Source: Bacteroidales bacterium
GTDB lineage: Bacteria; Bacteroidota; Bacteroidia; Bacteroidales; Bacteroidaceae
DNA: 52,939 nt
Reading direction: 5' to 3'
Assembly: GCA_004557035.1 (NCBI GenBank)
Contig: SFFB01000037.1
Location: forward strand, 1-52,939
Within the stretch, counting starts at the first letter, position 1, and every line of letters begins with the position of its first letter. Shown piece by piece: positions 7,454-15,264 of the stretch. The position numbers and the translations under genes are program-made. The notes beneath the pieces were generated by a model that saw only the letters and a program-made list of their open reading frames with translations, made no database searches and was not told where the DNA came from.

Positions 7454-9257
7454 CGCCGGCGTTGGTGGCTACAGGCATATCAGGGGTTTGCATATCTCCG
7501 AATGCGCTTAGCGCAACAAAGCGATAGTCTGAGTTGGCATGATGAATGCGGAAACCGTGGTCAACTGCTTCAAACCACACGAAGGTCTCTGCGATGGGGC
7601 GGTTGGCGCCAATCTGGATCTTACGACCGGAATCATCATATGCAGTGTTTCCGCCATTGGCGTCGCACCAAGTGTTAGAATAGATGGTCCAGCCTTTGCA
7701 GTTGGCGTCGTTGTATGAGATAATCTGATAGACTTTCGACGGATTGAAATTCAAACCGTAGGGATCGCTGTAATTGAAAGACGCACTTACGCTTTCAAGG
7801 GCGGTGTTGAGTTTTTCCAACGTCTTTTCGTTGTTGTAGGCATAGAGATAGTAAGCATCTTGGGCCCCTGTGCTTACGTCAATGTAACCTTCAGAGGTGG
7901 GATAGTCTGAGTCTCGATCACCAACAAAATCCGTTGCTGCTGCAGTCATATCGTCCACGCTAGTGAAGAAGAAGCGTGAACCGTTGTCGTTAGGACTTGC
8001 ATTATCGTTCCATACGCCTAAGGAAGTATTATTGCCTTCACCAGCCTTGTTTCCTGTCGGATTCAAACAGACGGTTGTTGTGCCGGGAATACGGAAGCCG
8101 TATCCACTGCGGTTGATATAAAGAACAAATTCTTTAGTGCTGCTGGCACTCGTGGGATTGCCCATTGCTACGGTTCCCGTATTAGTCCCGTCTTTGTAAA
8201 TACATTTGCTGGCACCAGCGGCGAGGTTGTAAATTCTGAAGTTGGCTTCTGTGCCCGTTACGAGTTCGAAGGCCCAAAGACTCTCTTTATTAAACTCTTT
8301 GATGCCGGACACAGCTCTGATGTTCTGGTCAGTGCTATAAACGATATCTCTGGAATTATTGTCATTGAGCATCGTATAGAAGTTGGCATTGGCAAATGCA
8401 CCATCGGTGATAGTCATCAGCTCGAAGGGGAAGTGGGAGGTGCAATTTACGGTATAGGTGCCACTTTCTGTGATTTCATTGACCGTTTCGCCGCTCGCAT
8501 TTTTCACATTATCGATGGTGTAGAAGTCCAAACGCAAATCGTCAAGAGACTGCGCAGAAAAAAATGCGGCTTTTTTTGTAAATGTGTTGCGTTCGCCGTC
8601 CTTATAATTCAATGTCATCGTATTTACACCAGTGGCGGCATAGAATTGTGCATAAAGCAAGGAATTTGGATTGGCATCATGCCATGAGCCTATGTTATTG
8701 CCAACGTTTACGTGGAAATAAGAATAAGTTTGAGGATGACCATCTCTGTCGTTGTAGCTCGTTTTGTTGCCAATCAGACAGGTGTTGCCGTCTTGGGTCA
8801 TTGTACTTGTATTACCATTCAACTCCTGATTTGTGGTTTTAAGGTCAAACACTTGAGGGTTATCGGTCACCACCAGTGCCTTATCACCCATTTGTGCCAC
8901 AGGCCAATAGCCGGTTTGGAATACGGAGGAAATAGTTACGGTTACGGTCACGTTCTCTCCGGCCCCGGTGGGTTTTACGTCCACATACCACAGATACTTG
9001 TCAATGGTGGCGGGATTTGTTACGTCTGCTGAGGGTGGTGTTGCGGTGAGTTTTAATGCGCCATTTTCAGTGTTCTCACAATAAATGTAGTTGTTATTGT
9101 TCGCTGGTTTGTTGCCAGGGTTCACATTCTTAATGACATAATAACCCGAGGTAAGTTCTGAAATTGGTGTAGGGTTTTCGGCTATGCTTTGTGCGTAGCC
9201 CACCGTTGCTCCCACCAAAGCGAAGAGCAACATGAAGAATTTTGTAAATTTTCTCAT
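7407..9257 (-). CDS. Large secreted protein with lectin-like repeats, 5' part (frameshifted)
   Basis: Start chosen at the ATG at 9257, since MRKFTKFFMLLFALVGATVGYAQ is a clear signal peptide; the longer frame back to 9377 has no such support. The mature part is beta-rich with many Asn, Gly and aromatic residues and repeated phrases such as SGYYVIKNV, ESLWAFELVTG, FVLYINRSGYGFRIPGT and FVWFEAVDHGFRIHH. These look like several ricin-B/trefoil-like or similar carbohydrate-binding units, which is an inference. About residue 600 a one-base shift ends the frame in 17 wrong residues while the true continuation lies in 6758-7453. The repaired product would be about 830 residues. Three perfect or near-perfect palindromes upstream suggest regulation. 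Whether the shift is real or an assembly error cannot be told. Confidence 0.8.
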   Translation of the reverse strand: MRKFTKFFMLLFALVGATVGYAQSIAENPTPISELTSGYYVIKNVNPGNKPANNNNYIYCENTENGALKLTATPPSADVTNPATIDKYLWYVDVKPTGAGENVTVTVTISSVFQTGYWPVAQMGDKALVVTDNPQVFDLKTTNQELNGNTSTMTQDGNTCLIGNKTSYNDRDGHPQTYSYFHVNVGNNIGSWHDANPNSLLYAQFYAATGVNTMTLNYKDGERNTFTKKAAFFSAQSLDDLRLDFYTIDNVKNASGETVNEITESGTYTVNCTSHFPFELMTITDGAFANANFYTMLNDNNSRDIVYSTDQNIRAVSGIKEFNKESLWAFELVTGTEANFRIYNLAAGASKCIYKDGTNTGTVAMGNPTSASSTKEFVLYINRSGYGFRIPGTTTVCLNPTGNKAGEGNNTSLGVWNDNASPNDNGSRFFFTSVDDMTAAATDFVGDRDSDYPTSEGYIDVSTGAQDAYYLYAYNNEKTLEKLNTALESVSASFNYSDPYGLNFNPSKVYQIISYNDANCKGWTIYSNTWCDANGGNTAYDDSGRKIQIGANRPIAETFVWFEAVDHGFRIHHANSDYRFVALSAFGDMQTPDMPVATNAGGVRQHHRTRSSPCRK

Positions 9258-9330
9258 ATTGTTTATTGTTGATGAATAAATTTCGTGCAAAAGAGGCCGC
9301 GGATGGCACCGCAGAGCATGATAGGGTAAA

Positions 9331-9408
9331 CAACTTTTAAAAGTTGACGCGAATTTACGTAAATTCGAACCGACCAAATTACCCCCCCGTTTTTAACGCG
9401 TGCGTTAA
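9331..9408. promoter_or_regulatory. Cluster of three palindromes upstream of the secreted-protein gene
   Basis: CAACTTTTAAAAGTTG (9331-9346) and GAATTTACGTAAATTC (9351-9366) are perfect 16-base palindromes four bases apart; TTAACGCGTGCGTTAA (9393-9408) is palindromic except at its two central bases. They lie 75-150 bases upstream of the start at 9257 and look like operator sites for dimeric regulators. Confidence 0.6.
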
Positions 9409-9514
9409 GAAGATTTAACCGTACGGCCATAAAAATGATAAATGGAGATTGCAAAATGCAAGCTGTAGTGGCGGGGCTACAGCCCGGCGCAGAGGCGGCG
9501 CTAATGCGCTGCAA

Positions 9515-9562
9515 GGCCTGAAGGGCCGTAACATATTAGCCCAGGTTGGAAGGCGACACGTT
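9515..9562. repeat. Truncated left-arm fragment of palindrome family A
   Basis: GGCCTGAAGGGCC, then TAACATATTAGCCCAGG, then breaks off into GGCGACACGTTGTGG. The same break-off sequence (GGTGACACGTAGTGGCATTAATGCG) recurs at about 13757, so the truncated form itself is repeated. Confidence 0.6.
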
Positions 9563-9587
9563 GTGGTATTAATGCGCGGCCAAGCAA

Positions 9588-9818
9588 GGCCTGAAGGGCC
9601 GTAACGTATCAGCCCGGGTCGTAAGGCCCGGGGTATACGATGTGCGCGATAATTCCGGCCTGTAAGGTCGGCACATTTCGGGAATGAATAAACGGGTATA
9701 TTATATGTGCCATCGAAAAACCGTCGCTATGTGTGCCGACCTTTCAGGCCGGAAATATAGCGTATACCGCATACCCGGGCCTTACGACCCGGGCTGATAT
9801 GTTGCGCCCTTTCAGGGC
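9588..9818. repeat. Long nested palindrome, family A copy 2
   Basis: 231 bases: three hairpins on the left (GGCCTGAAGGGCC; CCCGGG...CCCGGG; CCGGCCTGTAAGGTCGG), a ~50-base spacer, and the same hairpins reversed on the right, ending GCCCTTTCAGGGC. The spacer (CGGGAATGAATAAACGGG and on) is the reverse complement of that of copy 4 at 13835-14066. Confidence 0.9.
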
Positions 9819-9824
9819 TTGCGA

Positions 9825-9998
9825 GGCCGCTCAATAATTATGCCCATAAACCAATTCCGGACACTCTGCCCTTCAGGCCTTGCTTGGCCGCTCAATAATT
9901 ATGCCCATAAACCAATTTTGAACACTCTGCCCTTGCAGGGCTTGCGAGGCCGCTCAATAATTATGCCCATAAATCAATTTTGAACGCCCTACCCAAAT
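9825..9998. repeat. Tandem tail of palindrome copy 2 (three 61-62 bp units)
   Basis: Units start at 9825, 9886 and 9948 with GGCCGCTCAATAATTATG followed by CCCATAAACCAATT. Each contains a GCCCTT-CAGGGC half hairpin like the outermost hairpin of the palindrome, so the tail may have grown by duplication of the palindrome end. Confidence 0.8.
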
Positions 9999-10000
9999 TG

Positions 10001-10090
10001 TTGCCTTTTCCCCAATCACACAATCACAGGCTTGTAACGCTCGGTGGATGAGGCCGATGCGGTGATTGGACGCTCCGGTCACGCTCAGTC
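10001..10090. repeat. Repeat family D (inverted copy)
   Basis: Contains CCCAATCACACAATCACAGG and, further on, GTGATTGGACGCTC. It is the reverse complement form of the element at 13401-13495 and 40236-40340. Confidence 0.6.
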
Positions 10091-10238
10091 ACACTCTCGC
10101 CGCGCTCCGGCGGCGCCGAAACACAAAAAACGCGGCCGATGTGGGCCATCCACGCCTTTTTTAGTAGTTTTGCCTCTACGAAAACCATACGCCTGACCGT
10201 GGCCACACGGTGAGGCGGCCTTAAACCTTAAACACACT

Positions 10239-10556
10239 ATGTACGACATTCAACTCAACGAGAGCGGTACACGCCATCTCCAAATCTCCGACGACAACCT
10301 CCAAACCATCCGCCGCTACCAGCTCTTCCAAGGTCTGGTGGACTCGACGGGCTACGTCACCGAACCGGTGCTCTACAAACTCAAACTCAACATCCGCTCG
10401 CTCATCGCCCACTCGGCCGACGACACCAAAGACCTGCTCGACCTCTGCATCGACGTGATCTATCACGACAAAATGAAGGCCTACGGCCTCCGCGCCCTCA
10501 TCGCCCTCTACGACGAATGGGCCAAGACACACCCCGAAGCCGCCGCGGCCGAGTGA
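10239..10556 (+). CDS. Conserved hypothetical 105-residue protein
   Basis: Helical protein of 105 residues (MYDIQLNESGTRHLQIS..., ending HPEAAAAE) without signal peptide, membrane segment or catalytic motif; no family recognised. Codon use and GC-richness match the core genes, supporting a real gene. It stands alone between two repeat blocks. A TAGTTTTG sequence at 10165-10172 fits the Bacteroidetes -7 box and would start transcription about 60 bases before the ATG. Confidence 0.75.
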   Translation: MYDIQLNESGTRHLQISDDNLQTIRRYQLFQGLVDSTGYVTEPVLYKLKLNIRSLIAHSADDTKDLLDLCIDVIYHDKMKAYGLRALIALYDEWAKTHPEAAAAE

Positions 10557-10704
10557 TGTCGGCAGGATATATGCACGGGGCGTTAATGGGTCGTTTTTTT
10601 GAGGGGAAGCGCCGGAAGGTGATTGTTGAATTAAGGCATTTTGCGGCCTCGCAACGGCCTGAAAGGATAGGGGGCAATATTGGGATTTGTGCGCGGCACA
10701 GAAA

Positions 10705-10927
10705 GCCCTGAAAGGGCGCAACATATCAGCCCAGGTCGTTAGGCCTGGGTATGCGATATACGCTATATTTCCGGCCTGTAAGGTCGGCACATAAAACGCC
10801 TCATTATCAATATTGGTTTTAAATAGTACGTACCCCTTAATGTGCCGACCTTTCAGGCCGGATTATAGCGGAATACACAATACCCAGGCCTGACGACCTG
10901 GGCTATTATGTTACGCCCTTTCAGGGC
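10705..10927. repeat. Long nested palindrome, family A copy 3
   Basis: 223 bases running from GCCCTGAAAGGGC through CCCAGGTCGTTAGGCCTGGG and CCGGCCTGTAAGGTCGG, a ~45-base AT-rich spacer unlike that of copies 2 and 4, and the mirrored arm ending GCCCTTTCAGGGC. No tandem tail. Confidence 0.9.
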
Positions 10928-11058
10928 TTTCCCGGCCGGGCTATGGTCTTGTTGGCCCTTCAGGCCGTGTTTTCCCCCTCAAAACAATCAACCGACAAAC
11001 AAAACCAGTTTTGAATTCCCACAAACATTTTGTCTTTTTCCCCACATGCCCATTTGGC

Positions 11059-11105
11059 TATATTTGTCATAGCAAGGGAGAAGGCCGACCGGCTTTCTCC
11101 CTTTT
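11059..11105 (+). promoter_or_regulatory. -7 box directly followed by a terminator-like hairpin
   Basis: TATATTTG (11059-11066) fits TAnnTTTG. Seven bases on, AAGGGAGAA (11074-11082) starts a hairpin whose other arm TTCTCCCTT ends at 11103 followed by TTCTG. A transcript from this promoter could be a very short hairpin RNA or an abortive leader. No gene starts for 430 bases. Confidence 0.4.
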
Positions 11106-11121
11106 CTGTTGACTTTCGGCC

Positions 11122-11184
11122 ACTTACGGGCCTAAGGACAGCATTCCGCGGGCTTATTCCCGTAAAAACCGGCCTTATTCCGGG
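11122..11184. repeat. Repeat family E copy (degenerate)
   Basis: CTTACGGGCCTAAGGACAG and GGCTTATTCCCGTAA belong to a family also found at 29321, 37993 and 52630, recognisable by CATAAGGACA...TTATCCCCGTAA. Confidence 0.5.
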
Positions 11185-11408
11185 CGCGGCGAAGCGGCAT
11201 CGAGCGCGTTTTTTGACGCTTTGAGGCCTTTTGTCGCCTATGGCAGAACTGACGAGGCTGCCGAAAAGTTAAATTTTGGCTACTTTTTGTCACGCTCAAC
11301 CCCCATTTGCAAACAACTCCACGCGCGCGCGTTCCTATTATTAATATATACCCCGCGCCAAAAATGAGATATAGAGGCGCCGGAGGCCACAAAGTGCAGA
11401 TTTTTATG

Positions 11409-11416
11409 TACATTTG
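11409..11416 (+). promoter_or_regulatory. -7 promoter box for typA
   Basis: TACATTTG matches TAnnTTTG and gives a leader of about 115 bases. A TTTG at the usual -33 distance is not evident, so the promoter is likely but not certain. Confidence 0.5.
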
Positions 11417-11537
11417 CACCCCGAAAAAACATTAAGCGCCCACACGCCGCCAACGGCCGACGCCCGTCAAAACCCCACGACCGGGCCGGCCACGACTGCG
11501 TTGCGGTGCGTCATTTTCAACGCACATCAACAACTCT

Positions 11538-13337
11538 ATGCAAGACATTAGAAACATTGCCATCATTGCCCACGTCGATCACGGTAAAACGACCCTCGTT
11601 GACAAAATGCTCCTGGCCGGCAACCTTTTCCGGCAAAATCAACAGACGGGCGACCTCATGCTCGACAACAACGACCTCGAGCGCGAGCGTGGCATCACCA
11701 TCCTTTCCAAAAATGTTTCTATCAGATATAAAGACGTCAAAATCAATATTATAGACACTCCGGGGCACTCCGACTTCGGTGGCGAGGTGGAGCGTGTGCT
11801 CAACATGGCCGACGGCTGCATCCTGCTCGTCGATGCCTTTGAAGGCCCCATGCCGCAGACGCGCTTCGTCTTGCAAAAGGCCCTCCAGATTGGCCTGAAG
11901 CCCGTGGTGGTGGTCAACAAGGTGGACAAGCCCAACTGCCGCCCCGAGGAGGTCTATGAGATGGTGTTTGACCTTATGTGCGACCTCGACGCCACCGAAG
12001 ACCAGTTGGACTTCCCCGTGGTCTACGGTTCGGCCAAAAACGGCTGGATGGGCGAAGACTACAACCACCCCACCGACAACATCAACTACCTGCTCGACAA
12101 AATCATCGAGGTGATCCCGGCGCCCACACAGCTCGAAGGCACACCCCAGATGCTCATCACGTCGCTCGACTACTCCAACTACACCGGCCGCATCGCCGTG
12201 GGACGCGTACACCGCGGCGTCATCCGTGAGGGTATGAACTGCACCATCGTACACCGCGACGGTTCGCAAGAAAAGACCAAAATCAAAGAAGTGCACACCT
12301 TCGAAGGCATGGGCCGCCAGAAAACCACCGAGGTGGAGAGCGGCGACATCTGTGCCGTCGTGGGACTCGAAAACTTTGAAATTGGCGACACCATCTGCGA
12401 CTTTGAAGCGCCCGAGCCCCTGCCCACCATTGCCATCGACGAGCCCACCATGTCGATGCTCTTCACCATCAACGACTCACCGTTTTTTGGTAAAGAGGGT
12501 AAATATTGCACTTCGCGCCACATCAACGACCGCCTCGAGAAAGAGCTTGAAAAAGACCTTGCCCTGCGCGTGGAAAAAACCGAAGGCGCCGACCGCTGGG
12601 TGGTGTCGGGCCGAGGCGTGCTGCATCTCTCCATCCTCATCGAGACCATGCGCCGCGAAGGCTACGAGTTGCAGGTGGGACAGCCACAGGTGATTTATAA
12701 AGACATTGACGGCGAGCGCTGCGAACCCATCGAGGAACTCACCATCAATGTGCCCGAAGAGTTTGCCTCGAAAATGATTGATATGGTGACGCGGCGCAAA
12801 GGCGAGATGACCTCCATGCAGAGCATGGGCGAGCGCGTCGACATCGAGTTCAACATACCCTCGCGCGGCATCATCGGTCTGCGCACCAATGTGCTCACGG
12901 CCAGTCAGGGCGAAGCCATCATGGCCCATCGCTTCAAAGAATATCAGCCATTTAAGGGCGAAATCCAGCGCCGCATCAACGGTTCGATGATAGCCCTCGA
13001 AGGCGGCACCGCCTTTGCCTATGCCATCGACCACCTCCAAGACCGCGGCCGTTTCTTCATCAATCCCCAAGACGAAGTCTATGCCGGACAGGTGGTGGGA
13101 GAGCACGTCCACGACAACGACCTCGTGGTCAACGTGACCAAGGCCAAACAACTTACCAATATGCGCGCCTCGGGAGCCGACGACAAGGCACGCATCGTGC
13201 CGCCCATCATCTTCTCGCTCGAGGAGGCCCTCGAATATATCAAAGAAGACGAATATGTCGAGGTGACTCCCAAATCGATGCGCATGCGTAAGGTCATTCT
13301 CGACCACACCGCCCGCAAACGCGCCTCGCGCGACTGA
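11538..13337 (+). CDS. typA: Ribosome-associated translational GTPase TypA/BipA
   Basis: Translation-factor GTPase that binds the ribosome and helps 50S assembly and stress adaptation. The 599-residue length is normal. G1 AHVDHGKTT (residues 11-19), the switch-I region ERERGITILSK, G3 DTPGHSDFGGEVER and G4 NKVDKP are intact; EF-G-like domain II and the V-like domain follow, and the end carries the TypA-specific C-terminal domain (TPKSMRMRKVIL). Start: MQDIRNIAII fits the family exactly. It stands alone, bounded by repeat elements on both sides; a perfect 13-bp stem-loop follows the stop. Note that it lies between inverted palindrome copies 2 and 4. Confidence 0.97.
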   Translation: MQDIRNIAIIAHVDHGKTTLVDKMLLAGNLFRQNQQTGDLMLDNNDLERERGITILSKNVSIRYKDVKINIIDTPGHSDFGGEVERVLNMADGCILLVDAFEGPMPQTRFVLQKALQIGLKPVVVVNKVDKPNCRPEEVYEMVFDLMCDLDATEDQLDFPVVYGSAKNGWMGEDYNHPTDNINYLLDKIIEVIPAPTQLEGTPQMLITSLDYSNYTGRIAVGRVHRGVIREGMNCTIVHRDGSQEKTKIKEVHTFEGMGRQKTTEVESGDICAVVGLENFEIGDTICDFEAPEPLPTIAIDEPTMSMLFTINDSPFFGKEGKYCTSRHINDRLEKELEKDLALRVEKTEGADRWVVSGRGVLHLSILIETMRREGYELQVGQPQVIYKDIDGERCEPIEELTINVPEEFASKMIDMVTRRKGEMTSMQSMGERVDIEFNIPSRGIIGLRTNVLTASQGEAIMAHRFKEYQPFKGEIQRRINGSMIALEGGTAFAYAIDHLQDRGRFFINPQDEVYAGQVVGEHVHDNDLVVNVTKAKQLTNMRASGADDKARIVPPIIFSLEEALEYIKEDEYVEVTPKSMRMRKVILDHTARKRASRD

Positions 13338-13358
13338 CAAAAATACCATCACGCCCAC

Positions 13359-13394
13359 ACGGCCGGCCACGCCTGACACGACGTGGCCGGCCGT
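13359..13394 (+). terminator. Strong stem-loop after typA
   Basis: ACGGCCGGCCACG (13359-13371) and CGTGGCCGGCCGT (13382-13394) form a perfect 13-bp stem with a 10-base loop, 21 bases after the stop. No T-run follows, so termination may need Rho or the hairpin may protect the mRNA end. Confidence 0.6.
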
Positions 13395-13400
13395 TGTCAT

Positions 13401-13495
13401 GTGATTGGGCGTGACTGAGCGCTCCAATCACAGCAAGTGGCTGATTATCAGAGGCCGACAAGACCCGTGATTGGGTGATTGGAGAAAAAGGCAAA
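13401..13495. repeat. Repeat family D
   Basis: GTGATTGGGCGTGACTGAGC, CTCCAATCACAGCAA, then GTGATTGGGTGATTGG and GAAAAAGGCAA. The same blocks in the same order occur at 40236-40340. Confidence 0.7.
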
Positions 13496-13564
13496 ACTCA
13501 CGTTATAGCGCGTGCGCGAGAGGGGATTTTTTTGCGTGGAGCGGTTAAGTAGCGGCCAGGCAGC

Positions 13565-13755
13565 GGGCTGAAAGCCCAGCGAGATCATAGCCCAGGGCAA
13601 AGTGAGCGTAGCGAACGACACCCTGGGTAACATGGCCCATACAATGCGCCCTGAAAGGGCAAAAGCATTATTATGCAATCAATATCAATGATGATGAGTC
13701 TTTTGCCCTTACAGGGCGAACATAATCGCGCAACCATACCCAGGGCAAAGGTGAC
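13565..13755. repeat. Palindromic repeat family C
   Basis: Successive hairpins: GGGCTGAAAGCCC; CCCAGGGCAAAGTGAGCG ... CACCCTGGG; GCCCTGAAAGGGCAAAAG ... CTTTTGCCCTTACAGGGC around an AT-rich centre; then half of another CCCAGGGCAAAG hairpin. Built like family A but with different hairpin sequences. A degenerate relative starts at 52801. Confidence 0.7.
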
Positions 13756-13775
13756 ACGTAGTGGCATTAATGCGC

Positions 13776-14066
13776 GGCCAAGCAAGGCCTGTCCAAAATT
13801 GGTTTATGGGCATAATTATTGAGCGGCCTCGCAAGCCCTGCAAGGGCGCTACATATCAGCCCGGGTCGTAAGGCCCGGGTATTGCGATGTTTCCTCCATT
13901 ATCCGGCCTGAAAGGTCGGCACACATAGCGACGGTTTTTCGATGGCACATGTAATATACCCGTTTATTCATTCCCGAAATGTGCCGACCTTACAGGCCGG
14001 AATTATCGCGTATATCTTTAACCCAGGCCTAACGACCTGGGCTGATATGTTGCGCCCTTTCAGGGC
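13776..14066. repeat. Long nested palindrome, family A copy 4 with inverted tandem-tail unit
   Basis: Palindrome proper 13835-14066 (232 bases, outer hairpins GCCCTGCAAGGGC and GCCCTTTCAGGGC). Its left side carries one reversed tail unit (CCAAAATTGGTTTATGGGC, ATAATTATTGAGCGGCC). The ~55-base spacer is almost identical to that of copy 2 read on the other strand, and flank GCGGCCAAGCAAG is shared, so copies 2 and 4 are inverted repeats of about 290 bases on either side of typA. Confidence 0.9.
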
Positions 14067-14237
14067 TTGCTTGGCCGCGCAAATAAACAAAACCCCATTT
14101 TGCCCCCACGTCTCGGCTCAATAAAGTTTTGAAAGATACTTTTACGTTTGTTTGTATCTCGGCACGGCAAAAGACAAAAAAGTTTTATTTGGCTGAGTTC
14201 GCCTTGGATTTTGCCCCGTGTTTCAAAAATCTCGTAG

Positions 14238-14245
14238 TATATTTG
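14238..14245 (+). promoter_or_regulatory. -7 promoter box for the DUF4369 lipoprotein
   Basis: TATATTTG matches TAnnTTTG, about 58 bases before the ATG at 14304; the -33 element is not clear. Confidence 0.45.
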
Positions 14246-14303
14246 TCGCAAACGCTCCGGCCAACGGCGCCAATCCGCCCCCGAAGAGCCTCAATCACCC
14301 CTC

Positions 14304-14990
14304 ATGAACAAACTCCTGTTATTGATATTGGCAACGACATCGATGCTGCTCACGGCCTGCTCAGACCAGTGCAGCATTGCGGGCAACTCCACCGTGGGTA
14401 GCCTCGACGGGCGTATGCTCTATCTGCGCGTCAGTTGCAACGGACAGGAGGTGATGAGTCTCGACTCTTGCGAGGTGACCCACGGCCGTTTCACCTTCTC
14501 CAGCACCCTCGACTCCACGCGCGTGGCGCAGGTGTGCATCGGCAACGAAAGCCTGATGCCGGTGGTGCTCGAGACGGGCGAACTCGTGGTGCAGGTGGAC
14601 CACTCGGGCCAGCGCGTGAGTGGCGGACCGCTCAACGACCGCCTCTATGAATTCCTGCAACGCAAGGAGCGCATAGAGAACGAGCAGTGGGAGCTCGACC
14701 GCAAATGTATGGAGATGCTCCACAGCGGTAAGTCGCCCGAAGAGATCAATCGCGAGATTGCCCCAAAAGCCAAAAAGTTGGCCAAGAAACTCGAAGACCT
14801 CGAGACGAAGTTTATCAAAGACAACTACGACAATGCGCTCGGTCCCGGGTGCTTTATGTGGCTCTTCCGCCAATACCCCTTCCCCGTGATGACCAACCAG
14901 ATAGAGCGCATTGTGAAAGATGCCCCGCCGCAATTCCTCCGCGACCCCTACGTGAGCCATTATCTCCGCGTGGCGCGGCAGGGGAGGTGA
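14304..14990 (+). CDS. DUF4369-type lipoprotein
   Basis: A 228-residue lipoprotein: KLLLLILATTSMLLTAC is a lipoprotein signal with the lipobox Cys at residue 19. Next comes a beta-sandwich typical of DUF4369 (SLDGRMLYLRV ... VMSLDSCEVTHGRFTF ... PVVLETGELVVQVD), then a charged helical section with KKLAKKLEDLETKFI and a last helical part. In Bacteroidetes this domain often precedes a thioredoxin fold in TlpA-like proteins; here the protein ends before any CxxC thioredoxin domain, so it is the non-redox form. It probably sits at the periplasmic face of a membrane. Monocistronic between palindrome copies 4 and 5. Confidence 0.85.
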   Translation: MNKLLLLILATTSMLLTACSDQCSIAGNSTVGSLDGRMLYLRVSCNGQEVMSLDSCEVTHGRFTFSSTLDSTRVAQVCIGNESLMPVVLETGELVVQVDHSGQRVSGGPLNDRLYEFLQRKERIENEQWELDRKCMEMLHSGKSPEEINREIAPKAKKLAKKLEDLETKFIKDNYDNALGPGCFMWLFRQYPFPVMTNQIERIVKDAPPQFLRDPYVSHYLRVARQGR

Positions 14991-15009
14991 TTTTTGGGCG
15001 GCTAGGTAA

Positions 15010-15226
15010 GCCCTGAAAGGGCGTAACATAATTAGCCCAGGTCGATAGGCCTGGGTTGGGTGTATACCGCAATAATCCGGCCTGTAAGGTCGGCACATCA
15101 AGCGACGATTTATGGATTTCGTCAAATAATCCCGTACGTTGTGCCGACCTTTCAGGCCGGAATTATAGTGTAATCATTTAACCCAGGCCTGACAACCTGG
15201 GCTATTATGTTGCGCCCTTTCAGGGC
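15010..15226. repeat. Long nested palindrome, family A copy 5
   Basis: 217 bases from GCCCTGAAAGGGC to GCCCTTTCAGGGC with the same three hairpins per arm and a unique spacer. It lies between the convergent ends of the DUF4369 gene and trpA and could act as a bidirectional transcription end; no other terminator is visible there. Confidence 0.9.
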
Positions 15227-15264
15227 TTGCGAGGCTTATTGGGATGATTTAAACCCTTGCCTTT

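Noticed and set aside
9825..9998. Tandem 61-62 bp repeats as a CRISPR array
   Set aside because: No unique spacers: the whole period is repeated; no cas genes.
10221..10790. Open frame with MLRPFRAFCAAH-like text and similar ones at 6084, 13942, 14361 and 14854
   Set aside because: These come from translating the family A palindromes; the same peptide text appears wherever the repeat does, so it is not a protein family.
11030..11419. Short frames upstream of typA
   Set aside because: They overlap repeat E, a hairpin and the typA promoter region and have no supporting features.
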